Of a stretch of 5,263 bases of DNA, positions 1 through 5,263 are shown one piece after another. The DNA comes from an uncultured Clostridia bacterium (GTDB lineage Bacteria > Bacillota > Clostridia > TANB77 > CAG-508): NCBI GenBank assembly GCA_934162925.1, contig CAKPJR010000071.1, forward strand, positions 1-5,263, in the 5' to 3' direction. Both the position numbers and the translations under genes were made by a program. Position 1 is the stretch's first letter; each line of letters starts with the position of its first letter. The notes beneath the pieces were generated by a model. That model saw nothing but the letters and a program-made list of their open reading frames with translations, ran no database searches and was not told where the DNA came from.

Positions 1-2
1 AA

Positions 3-531
3 TATATTCATGGCAAATTAAAGCCTAAAGAAAAAGACCAAATTATGCAAGAATTTAAAGATGGAAAAATAGATATTTTGATTTCTACAACAGTAATAGA
101 AGTTGGTGTAGATGTTCCTAATAGTAATATAATGGTAATAGAAAATGCAGAAAGGTTTGGACTAGCAACACTTCACCAATTACGTGGAAGAGTAGGGCGT
201 GGAGAATACAAGTCATATTGTATTTTAAAATATGAAGGCAAACGGAAAAAACACAAAAGAAAGAATGAAAATAATGTGCCAAACAAATAATGGATTTATT
301 ATCTCTGAAAAAGACTTAGAGTTAAGAGGCTCTGGTGAATTCTTTGGTACAAAACAACATGGACTTCCGGAATTTAAAATAGCAAATTTATTTGAAGATA
401 TTGAAATATTAAAAAAGGTACAAAATGTTGCAATAGGAATTATGGAGGATGATCCAAATTTAACAAAAGAAAAGAATTTAGAGCTAAAAAAACAAATAGA
501 AAATAAATTAAAAAACAGAATAGAAATATAA
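3..531 (+). CDS. recG: ATP-dependent DNA helicase RecG, C-terminal part, joined across a +1 frame interruption
   Basis: RecG is a cytoplasmic superfamily 2 helicase that remodels stalled replication forks and branch-migrates Holliday junctions. The 5' part lies outside the window; 175 residues are visible. They start in the second helicase domain (YIHGKLKPKEKD) and include motif V (STTVIEVGVDVPNS, about residues 28-41), motif VI (QLRGRVGRG, 59-67) and the RecG-specific C-terminal signature DLELRGSGEFFGTKQHG (104-120). Motif VI and the C-terminal signature are in different frames. The first frame runs to a stop at 288-290. The family sequence continues one frame further on, and skipping C243 gives EGK-GKNTKERM with no missing or extra residues. 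Apart from this, every expected motif is intact, which is unlike a decayed gene. The stop at 529-531 is followed by the gpr leader. Identity is very secure; whether the frame break is real is not. Confidence 0.95.
240..246 (+). other. +1 frame interruption site 1 (AAA CGG A) in recG
   Basis: The upstream frame reads GGC AAA CGG and then stops 15 codons after the CGG, at 288. The downstream RecG frame is entered exactly if C243 is skipped, so that GGA (244-246) is read as glycine. The downstream frame has its own stop at 193-195, so the shift must lie between about 196 and 288. The C243 position gives the best family match. Whether this is recoding or a sequence error is inference. Confidence 0.75.
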
Positions 532-552
532 ATTGGAATTTGTAATACGTAT

Positions 553-597
553 AAAATCACCATTTTTACTAAAAATAGTAAAAGAGGTGGTTTTTTT
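553..597 (+). promoter_or_regulatory. Terminator-like hairpin that covers the gpr ribosome binding site
   Basis: The left arm 553-570 pairs with 577-594 around a 6-base loop (571-576). I count 17 pairs in 18 positions, with two G-T pairs and one A-A mismatch (562/585). The core is TTTTACT with AGTAAAA, continued by TCACC with GGTGG. The right arm contains the gpr Shine-Dalgarno sequence AGAGGTGG (583-590). Seven T residues (591-597) then run directly into the ATG at 598. The shape fits an intrinsic terminator for recG and also a structure that hides the gpr ribosome binding site. Which role dominates cannot be told from sequence. I see no convincing sigma-G or sigma-A promoter between 532 and 597. 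Confidence 0.8.
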
Positions 598-1532
598 ATG
601 TTTAATTTTAATACAGATTTAGCAGATGAAAGAAGAGATATTTTTAAAAAAGCAAATAATTTAGAAGAAATTCCAGGAATAGAAACTGAAACAGTAGAAG
701 AAGACAAAAATATAAAAACTAATAGAGTAAAAATTATAAACAAACAAGGAGAAGAGGCAATAGGTAAGCCAATAGGAACATATGTTACAATAGATGTGAA
801 AAACCTAAGAGTTGCAGAGACAGAAGAAATACAAAAAGCTTCTGAAATTGTTACAAAAGAGCTAAAAGAGCTAATTAATAAACACACAGATAAAGAAGGA
901 GACATTTTAGTAGTTGGGCTTGGAAATGTATACGTAACACCTGATTCATTACGGACCTAAAGTGGTAAATGAAATAGATATAACAAGGCATTTACTAAAA
1001 TATGCTCCACAATATTTAGAAGAGGGAGCAAGACCTGTTAGTGCAATAGCTCCAGGGGTTTTGCGGAACAACAGGAATAGAAACAATGGAAGTAATAAAA
1101 GGAATAGTTGATAATATAAAACCGAAACTTATAATTGTAATAGACAGCCTAGCTTCAAAAAGTATTGAAAGAATAAGTAGCACAGTGCAATTATCAGATA
1201 CTGGTATAGTTCCAGGGGCTGGTGTTGGAAATGCAAGAAATGAAATTAGCCAAAATACACTTGGAATACCAGTAATTGCAATGGGGGTTCCGATGGTAGT
1301 AGAAGCTGCAACAATTGCTGCAGATAGTATAGATGTTTTTATAGAAAAATTGCAAAATGAAGGAGAGTCAAATGAATATTTAAATAAACTAAGAGATGAG
1401 GAAAAATATGGAATAATAAAAGAAGCTCTTGTCCCAAAAGAATTTAATTTGATTGTTACGCCAAAAGAAATTGATGACTTAATAGAGAATATGAAAGATG
1501 TTATAGCAAGGGGAATAAACTTTGCACTATAA
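598..1532 (+). CDS. gpr: Germination protease Gpr (small acid-soluble spore protein protease), joined across two +1 frame interruptions
   Basis: Gpr starts degradation of small acid-soluble proteins in germinating spores and is made as a zymogen in the forespore. The joined product is 310 residues: 118 from frame 598, 37 after a shift at C952 and 155 after a shift at C1064. Family landmarks run in order through all three pieces. They are NTDLADE (5-11), close to where the family's propeptide is cleaved; VVGLGN...VTPDSL-GPK (105-121); TRHL; RPVSAIAPGVL-GTTGIET (145-162); IVIDSLAS (179-186); SDTGIVPGAGVGN (199-211); and VTPKEIDDLIE near the C terminus. By comparison with Bacillus Gpr, the two catalytic aspartates should be D116 and D182, and both are present. 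The start is ATG 598 with Shine-Dalgarno AGAGGTGG, 7 bases upstream. It is somewhat shorter than Bacillus Gpr (about 370 residues) and close to clostridial forms. Without shifting, translation stops at 958-960 after 120 residues. Confidence 0.95.
949..955 (+). other. +1 frame interruption site 2 (TTA CGG A) in gpr
   Basis: The first gpr frame reads GAT TCA TTA CGG ACC TAA and stops at 960. Skipping C952 gives GAT TCA TTA GGA CCT AAA, that is DSL-GPK. This matches the DALGP sequence of Bacillus subtilis Gpr, where glycine follows leucine. The site lies two codons after the predicted catalytic aspartate D116. The unshifted product would therefore keep one catalytic aspartate and lack the other. 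Confidence 0.8.
1061..1067 (+). other. +1 frame interruption site 3 (TTG CGG A) in gpr
   Basis: The second gpr frame reads GGG GTT TTG CGG AAC and reaches TGA at 1109-1111. Skipping C1064 gives GGG GTT TTG GGA ACA ACA GGA, that is GVL-GTTGIET. This matches GVMGITGIET in Bacillus subtilis Gpr with no residue gained or lost. The inserted base and its right-hand context (C before GGA) are identical to the other two sites. Confidence 0.8.
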
Positions 1533-1533
1533 T

Positions 1534-2208
1534 TTAATTCAAAATTAAATAAATTCCATAAATTAAAAGTAAGTGAATAGGATAAAATAAGTATAGCAAA
1601 TGTTTTGTATTTTTGCCTTTTTTACCATTGTATGCAGCAAAAAATAAACAAGGAATTATTGTGCAAATAAATAAGTACAAATATTCTTTTGGAAAAATGC
1701 CATATTTAATGCATGGAATGAAATACCTTATCAATGTGGCTAAAATAAACAATATGCTAGAAGTGATAATATTGTCCTTAAACATATAAAAAATTAATAT
1801 AATAGCAATTCCATATGCACCATAATCACAATGTGAAAACTGTGCAATAATGGCAAGAAAAATACTTGAAATAATTCCCAAAAATTTATACTTGCATTTA
1901 TCATATATGTATATACTTAAAAGACCAAGCAATAGTGTAAAAAATATATTTAAAGAAAAATCTCTGGATATAATTGAATGAAATAACATAAAAGGAATTT
2001 GAGAAACAAGAGCAAACAAAAATAATCTTAAAAAGTATTTTTTAAGATTTTTTGTATGAATATATCCTTCTGAAATTTGAAATGCAAATATAGGAAAAGA
2101 TAAACGACCAATATAATTAAAACAAGAAAATTTTCCAAATATAGCATAACCTAAATGATCTATAAACATTGTAATTATTGCGATTATTTTTAAAACAAAA
2201 GAACTCAT
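1534..2208 (-). CDS. TraX-family integral membrane protein
   Basis: This 224-residue, highly hydrophobic protein matches the TraX family (PF05857), named for the F-plasmid pilin acetylase and widespread on Firmicute chromosomes, where its role is unsettled. Visible family signatures are the N-terminal LKIIAIITMFIDHLGYAIFG; IGRLSFPIFAFQISEGY followed by HTKNLKKYFLRL; and the C-terminal HLLYLFYPIHLLLIYGI. I estimate seven to eight membrane spans, with conserved His and Asp residues in or near the first. A TTG codon at 2211-2209 could extend it by one residue. I prefer ATG 2208-2206 because GAGG (2219-2216) then sits 7 bases upstream, against 4 for TTG. It has its own promoter and converges on gpr with one base between the stop codons, so the two are not co-transcribed. 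The only CGN codon seen is CGT. Acetyltransferase activity here is a family-level guess. Confidence 0.88.
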   Translation of the reverse strand: MSSFVLKIIAIITMFIDHLGYAIFGKFSCFNYIGRLSFPIFAFQISEGYIHTKNLKKYFLRLFLFALVSQIPFMLFHSIISRDFSLNIFFTLLLGLLSIYIYDKCKYKFLGIISSIFLAIIAQFSHCDYGAYGIAIILIFYMFKDNIITSSILFILATLIRYFIPCIKYGIFPKEYLYLFICTIIPCLFFAAYNGKKGKNTKHLLYLFYPIHLLLIYGIYLILN

Positions 2209-2237
2209 CAAATTACCTCATGTGTTTTTTGTTTTAT

Positions 2238-2266
2238 TTTATATCATATAAAACATAATATTGCAA
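2238..2266 (-). promoter_or_regulatory. Probable sigma-A-type promoter of the traX-family gene
   Basis: On the minus strand, TTGCAA (2266-2261) is followed after exactly 17 bases by TATAAA (2243-2238). The Shine-Dalgarno GAGG lies at 2219-2216 and the start at 2208. Hexamer match and spacing are good. However, the region is very AT-rich, so chance matches are common. Confidence 0.55.
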
Positions 2267-2282
2267 ATTGTAATTTGTATGA

Positions 2283-2309
2283 ACGATTCTAGGGACTGTC
2301 CTGAATCGT
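2283..2309. repeat. Imperfect palindrome with ACGATTC / GAATCGT arms
   Basis: ACGATTC (2283-2289) and GAATCGT (2303-2309) form perfect outer arms. Inside them AGGGAC and GTCCT pair partly around a T. It contains the AGGGACTGTCCT core type that recurs as dispersed palindromes in clostridial genomes. It is not of the GTAGGGG class found beside it. It lies upstream of the traX promoter and does not overlap it. Confidence 0.6.
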
Positions 2310-2331
2310 AAATGTAATCTATTTCAAAAAC

Positions 2332-2356
2332 TGTAGGGGGCGATTTTAATGGCCCG
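2332..2356 (+). repeat. GTAGGGG-class hairpin repeat, unit A
   Basis: It begins TGTAGGGGG and ends GGCCCG. The inner part GGGCGATT / AATGGCCC folds into a short stem with one mismatch and a TT loop. It shares the 5' GTAGGGG box and the 3' CCCG end with units B and D, but lies in the opposite orientation. Confidence 0.6.
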
Positions 2357-2390
2357 ACTTTGAAGAAGTTATTCTAATATTAATCTGTTT

Positions 2391-2418
2391 CGGGCAGACA
2401 CAGGGCCTGCCCCCTACA
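2391..2418 (-). repeat. GTAGGGG-class hairpin repeat, unit B
   Basis: Read on the minus strand it begins TGTAGGGGGC and ends TCTGCCCG, with GGGCAG and CTGCCC as stem arms. Its first ten bases equal those of unit A, so units A and B together form a larger inverted repeat (2332-2341 with 2409-2418). Confidence 0.65.
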
Positions 2419-2447
2419 TTTATAACAATGTTCATGGTACATTTTGA

Positions 2448-2473
2448 GTCGTCGAGGGCGGCGACCCCTACGG
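2448..2473 (-). repeat. GTAGGGG-class hairpin repeat, unit C
   Basis: On the minus strand it begins CCGTAGGGGTCGCCG and continues CCCTCGACGAC. The box CGTAGGGG is kept but the stem is different (GTCG with CGAC). It shares the box with units A, B and D but not the hairpin sequence. It lies inside an apparent 60-codon frame that I do not regard as coding. Confidence 0.6.
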
Positions 2474-2495
2474 TTTTTTATAATAAATTTGTTTT

Positions 2496-2521
2496 CGGGC
2501 GTATGCAATACGCCCCTACGA
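2496..2521 (-). repeat. GTAGGGG-class hairpin repeat, unit D
   Basis: On the minus strand it begins TCGTAGGGGCG and ends ATACGCCCG. The stem GGGCGTAT / ATACGCCC is perfect (8 pairs) with a TGC loop, making this the cleanest hairpin of the cluster. It sits about 45 bases beyond the end of the ytxC-family gene and could also stop its transcript, although no T-run follows it on the minus strand. Confidence 0.65.
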
Positions 2522-2564
2522 ATCCAACTTCCCACCTCACACATCCATTTTACAAATTCCATAT

Positions 2565-3419
2565 CTAATTATGCATTTTTTCTAATCTGTAAATTTTGCA
2601 TAAACTACAATCATTACAAATATAAATTCTATTATCAAAAATTAGTTTTAAAGTGTTTATAAATTCATCTTCAACATTATCTATTAAGTGAATATATATT
2701 TTTTTTGGTAGAAGTGTAAGAAGAGTGTTTAAAGTATAATCATTTGAGGAAAAAGAAATATCAGATAAATATTTATTATTAAAAACACTTTCATCCACGG
2801 TAATGACACTCTTGAATTCGTCCAATAATGTAGATTCCTGAGATTTATATATTAAATGAACTAAAGAAAAATTACATTCTTTAGAACTTATATAACATTT
2901 TAATAAATCTATAAATTCAGAGTATTCTCTGTCTATTATAAATTTATTTACAGCTAAGTCTACAATATAATCCATAATCTTAATGTATTCATTTAGCCTA
3001 AAATTGACAAATCCATCTAATATAACAGATTTATTATATGAAAAATATTCTGTGCATGAAAGCTTTATAGAATCTTTTCTAATCTCTACCTCAGACAATT
3101 CGTTATTACTTAAATAACTATTTATAATATCTAGTATATTCTTTCTTTCTATATCACTAAAATAAAAGTAATTACAATTTACCAGGTGTTCTATAATATT
3201 CTTTTCATAAAATTCTAATATAGCAGAAGAAAGAATACTAGAAAGCGTTTTGTAAAAATAATCTAGGTCGTCTCCCTTGTAATGTATAATAAAGTTATTA
3301 TAAACTTTAAATTTCAAACTAGAAATATATATTCCTTCAAGATTAACATTCTGAAATTCTGTTAGTAGATAATTAACAATTTTTCTATTGTTTGTTTTAA
3401 TACAAAAAGATTTTAACAC
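2565..3419 (-). CDS. ytxC: Putative sporulation protein of the YtxC family
   Basis: This 284-residue protein resembles the YtxC family (PF08812), restricted to spore formers and without a known biochemical role. The best landmark is DGFVNFRLNEY (135-145) followed by VDLAVNKFIIDREYSEFIDLLKCY up to residue 176, the conserved core of the family. A C-terminal cysteine cluster CNDCSLC (268-274) could bind metal or be redox active; that is inference. I see no signal peptide or membrane span, so a cytoplasmic location is likely. The start is GTG 3419-3417, preceded by Shine-Dalgarno GAGAGGAGAA (3434-3425). An ATG alternative would cut into the conserved N terminus. The gene follows the GH57 gene on the same strand after about 114 bases. 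Its ribosome binding site is inside a long hairpin. No in-frame CGG codon was seen. Confidence 0.85.
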   Translation of the reverse strand: MLKSFCIKTNNRKIVNYLLTEFQNVNLEGIYISSLKFKVYNNFIIHYKGDDLDYFYKTLSSILSSAILEFYEKNIIEHLVNCNYFYFSDIERKNILDIINSYLSNNELSEVEIRKDSIKLSCTEYFSYNKSVILDGFVNFRLNEYIKIMDYIVDLAVNKFIIDREYSEFIDLLKCYISSKECNFSLVHLIYKSQESTLLDEFKSVITVDESVFNNKYLSDISFSSNDYTLNTLLTLLPKKIYIHLIDNVEDEFINTLKLIFDNRIYICNDCSLCKIYRLEKMHN

Positions 3420-3421
3420 AA

Positions 3422-3498
3422 AAATTCTCCTCTCAATATATGTTAGTATCTACTAAAAATTAACTAGATATACATATAATATTCTGAGAGGAGAATTT
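3422..3498 (-). promoter_or_regulatory. Long hairpin that buries the ytxC ribosome binding site
   Basis: A perfect 14-bp inverted repeat joins AAATTCTCCTCTCA (3422-3435) to TGAGAGGAGAATTT (3485-3498). Inside it, TATATGT and TATCTA on the left (about 3438-3453) pair with TAGATA and ACATATA on the right, with small bulges, giving a stem of roughly 27 pairs. In the minus-strand transcript the 3' arm is the ytxC Shine-Dalgarno GAGAGGAG, followed by five U residues and the GTG start. The 5' arm is its exact antisense. It could block ytxC translation, act as a weak terminator after the GH57 gene, or both. The mirrored GGAG-ATG on the plus strand (3488-3501) follows automatically from the palindrome. 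Confidence 0.8.
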
Positions 3499-3533
3499 AT
3501 GAAACTTGTTTATATAAAAGTTTATAATCATTA

Positions 3534-5120
3534 TTAATAATAAATCATATAATCTATATCAGGAAAAATTTTGTCTTGTTTTTCAATTTCTTTTAAGAAT
3601 ATTTCATCTATATTATTAGAAAGTAGTTGCTCGTATAGTTTTGTAAATCTTCCAATATGATCTTTTATTCTTTTTTTTGCATAATCAACCATTGTTCCGT
3701 TTGTAATAATAAATAACCAATCACTACTTTGAGCTAAAAGCAATTCACGTGCACATTGATTAAGGGCTTTTTTCTTTAAACCTTTTGCGTTAGGGTAAAG
3801 CCTAGCTAATTCACACATTCTGTCTCCTGCAACATGTAAATGTTTATGAACATAATCATTTGTAGGATTAAGCCAAACTTCACTATATCCATTTGCACCC
3901 CAGCTTGACCTACAAGGAGAAGCAATTTGCATTCTTGGATATTTATCTATATATTCACCAGGAGTAATTAATTTAAAATTACAATCATCATAGTAAATTT
4001 TTTTAAACAAAATATATAACCAATAAGGACCTTCATACCACCAATGCCCATAAAGTTCTGCATCATAAGGACACACAACAATAGGGGGAACATCCATAAA
4101 CTTTGTTAAGTCATTAATTTGGTTTACTCTAGAGTCTAAAAAATGACCTGCTTGCTTTTCTGCTGAATCCTTTGCCCATTGTACATTATAGTAATCCTTA
4201 AATTCTGTTTTGCCAGTAATTCTATGATATTTAATACCAGTATTTACACGAACTCCATTTTTTGCAATATATGGTTTAATATAATCATAATCAGCATCAT
4301 AACCAATATCTCTATAAAATTCTCTATAATTAAAGTCACCAGGATAGCCACAAATAGAGCTCCACACTTGTTTAGAACTTTCTATATCACGACCAAATGC
4401 AACTATACCTTCAGGAGACACAATTGGAGTAAAAGTGCCATATATAGGAGTAGGGTCTGCAAATAAAATACCATGTGATTCAGTAATAATATATTCAATA
4501 CCAAACTCTTTTAGATATTTATCAGCTTCTGGGACATAACCACATTCTGGAAGCCAAATTCCTCTAGGCTTTTTACCAAAATATTTTTCATATGTTTGGA
4601 CTCCAACAGCAATTTGTGCTTTGACTGTTTTTTCGTTGACATATAGAATTGGAAAATATCCATGAGTAGCTCCACAAGTAATTATTTCTAAAACACCAAT
4701 GTCTTGAAAATGCTTAAAAGCTTCTATTAAGTTAGATTTATAAATATCTTTAAAAACATGCAAATCATTTGAATATCTATCTAAATAATAATGAGATAAT
4801 TCATTTAATCTTTTATCATAAGCAGTTCTTACAATTTCTTTCTTACAAAGTTCAATATGTTTTTTTAGATATTTTATATATCTATTTTGTAATAATTTAC
4901 TATCAAGCATAGAAAGAAGAGGAGGGGTAAGTGACATTGTTATTCTAAAATCAACTTTCTCTTCCTCTAATTTTTTAAAGTTTAATAATAGTGGAATATA
5001 TGTTTCCGAAATAGCTTCAAAAAGCCATTCTTCCTCTAAATAATCTTCGCTTTCTGGATGATGTACAAAAGGTAGATGAGCATGTAATATGAAGCTTACA
5101 TATCCTTTTTCAGTTTTCAT
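3534..5120 (-). CDS. GH57 (DUF1957-type) 1,4-alpha-glucan branching enzyme
   Basis: This 528-residue cytoplasmic enzyme belongs to glycoside hydrolase family 57, of the DUF1957 branching-enzyme type that introduces alpha-1,6 branches into glycogen-like glucan. The fold begins with HAHLPF (13-18), the family's first conserved region. WLPECGY (189-195) holds the predicted nucleophile E192. CPYDAELYGHWW (350-361) holds the predicted acid D353. By family knowledge these two match the Thermus and Thermococcus enzymes. SSWGANGY (405-412) and QSSDWLFIITNGT (464-476) are further family signatures. Length is typical and no domain is missing. The start is ATG 5120-5118 with Shine-Dalgarno AAAGGAG, about 7 bases upstream. 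It follows the partial gene at 5138 after 17 bases, which suggests an operon, and ytxC follows it. Branching rather than hydrolysis or transferase activity is inferred from the family. Confidence 0.92.
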   Translation of the reverse strand: MKTEKGYVSFILHAHLPFVHHPESEDYLEEEWLFEAISETYIPLLLNFKKLEEEKVDFRITMSLTPPLLSMLDSKLLQNRYIKYLKKHIELCKKEIVRTAYDKRLNELSHYYLDRYSNDLHVFKDIYKSNLIEAFKHFQDIGVLEIITCGATHGYFPILYVNEKTVKAQIAVGVQTYEKYFGKKPRGIWLPECGYVPEADKYLKEFGIEYIITESHGILFADPTPIYGTFTPIVSPEGIVAFGRDIESSKQVWSSICGYPGDFNYREFYRDIGYDADYDYIKPYIAKNGVRVNTGIKYHRITGKTEFKDYYNVQWAKDSAEKQAGHFLDSRVNQINDLTKFMDVPPIVVCPYDAELYGHWWYEGPYWLYILFKKIYYDDCNFKLITPGEYIDKYPRMQIASPCRSSWGANGYSEVWLNPTNDYVHKHLHVAGDRMCELARLYPNAKGLKKKALNQCARELLLAQSSDWLFIITNGTMVDYAKKRIKDHIGRFTKLYEQLLSNNIDEIFLKEIEKQDKIFPDIDYMIYY

Positions 5121-5137
5121 TATTTTCTCCTTTGTTC

Positions 5138-5263
5138 TTACATAAAACTAGATGTAGGATTATTAATATCAAATATGTTTTCATCTTTATATATTTCTTT
5201 GTATAAAGATGTTAAATTATATATTCTTCCAAAATATTTAATAAATTCTAAATTAGCAACATC
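5138..5263 (-). CDS. C-terminal end of an unidentified protein upstream of the GH57 gene
   Basis: An open frame enters from the right edge and gives 41 residues, from DVANLEFIKYFGRIYN to NNPTSSFM, then TAA at 5140-5138. Its stop lies only 17 bases before the GH57 start on the same strand, and codon use is the same AT-rich style, so it is very likely the preceding gene of an operon. I do not recognise the tail. In related Clostridia a DUF4912 protein or a glycosyltransferase often precedes this GH57 type, but nothing in these 41 residues decides between them. Confidence 0.6.
   Translation of the reverse strand, partial: DVANLEFIKYFGRIYNLTSLYKEIYKDENIFDINNPTSSFM

Noticed and set aside
225..905. 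A 226-codon minus-strand open frame
   Set aside because: It is antisense to recG and gpr and made of the complement of their codons. Its serine- and phenylalanine-rich composition is typical of an antisense shadow, and both real genes have clear family motifs on the plus strand.
598..1532. gpr and recG as ordinary pseudogenes
   Set aside because: All conserved motifs remain in every segment, no stop codon lies inside the joined frames, and all three lesions are the same +1 C before GGA. Random decay would give mixed lesions. An assembly error remains possible and is discussed in the findings.
1532..1550. Small AT-only palindrome (ATTTAATT CAA AATTAAAT) at the convergent gpr and traX gene ends, possible shared terminator
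   Set aside because: Eight A-T pairs with no G-C pair and no clear T-run make a weak stem. In this composition such palindromes arise by chance.
2380..2562. A 60-codon minus-strand frame, and an overlapping 72-codon plus-strand frame at 2444-2662
   Set aside because: Both run across the palindromic repeat units, are rich in arginine and low-complexity tracts from the GC-rich repeats, and lack credible ribosome binding sites. The plus-strand frame also runs antisense into the ytxC gene.
3436..3480. Possible sporulation promoter (CATATATT or TTAATT/TATATT) in the ytxC leader
   Set aside because: The matches are partial, spacing to a -35 is wrong or the start point would fall inside the ribosome binding site, and the area is almost pure AT.
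3499..3537. A 12-codon plus-strand frame (MKLVYIKVYNHY) with a perfect GAGAGGAG ribosome binding site
   Set aside because: The ribosome binding site is the mirror image of the ytxC site created by the palindrome. The peptide has no recognisable features and overlaps the GH57 stop codon. Coincidence is the simpler reading.
4179..4466. A 95-codon plus-strand frame inside the GH57 gene
   Set aside because: It is antisense to conserved GH57 sequence, with isoleucine- and asparagine-rich composition expected from the complement of AT-rich codons.

Overview
The window is strongly AT-rich. It carries two endospore-former genes, gpr (germination protease) and a ytxC-family sporulation gene, and its ribosome binding sites are strong AGGAGG-type. 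This points to a spore-forming, low-GC Firmicute, most likely an uncultured Clostridia member. Species cannot be fixed from this sequence.

Layout. Plus strand: the 3' part of recG (3-531), then gpr (598-1532). Minus strand: a TraX-family membrane protein (1534-2208) that meets gpr tail to tail with one base between the stop codons. Next comes a 353-bp gene-free stretch with the traX promoter and a cluster of GC-rich palindromic repeats (2283-2521). It is followed by a minus-strand series, in transcription order: the end of an unidentified gene (5138-5263), a GH57/DUF1957 glucan branching enzyme (3534-5120) and ytxC (2565-3419).

The most striking observation is that recG and gpr are broken by three frame interruptions of exactly the same kind. 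In each, one extra C precedes a GGA glycine codon, so that the reading frame meets CGG followed by A (positions 243, 952 and 1064). Removing that C restores full-length, well-conserved RecG and Gpr, and in Gpr the restored residue is a family-conserved glycine both times. By eye, CGG is not used as a sense codon in any other gene here; the only CGN codon I find in frame is CGT. Either this lineage performs +1 frameshifting (or four-base decoding) at in-frame CGG-A because CGG is not readable by its tRNAs, or the assembly carries a very specific systematic error. The first would be an undescribed decoding system.

A second pattern is that both sporulation genes, gpr and ytxC, have a long hairpin ending at their start codon that buries the ribosome binding site. 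This suggests translational or attenuation control. The recG and gpr reading frames are given here as single joined genes, with the shift sites listed separately.
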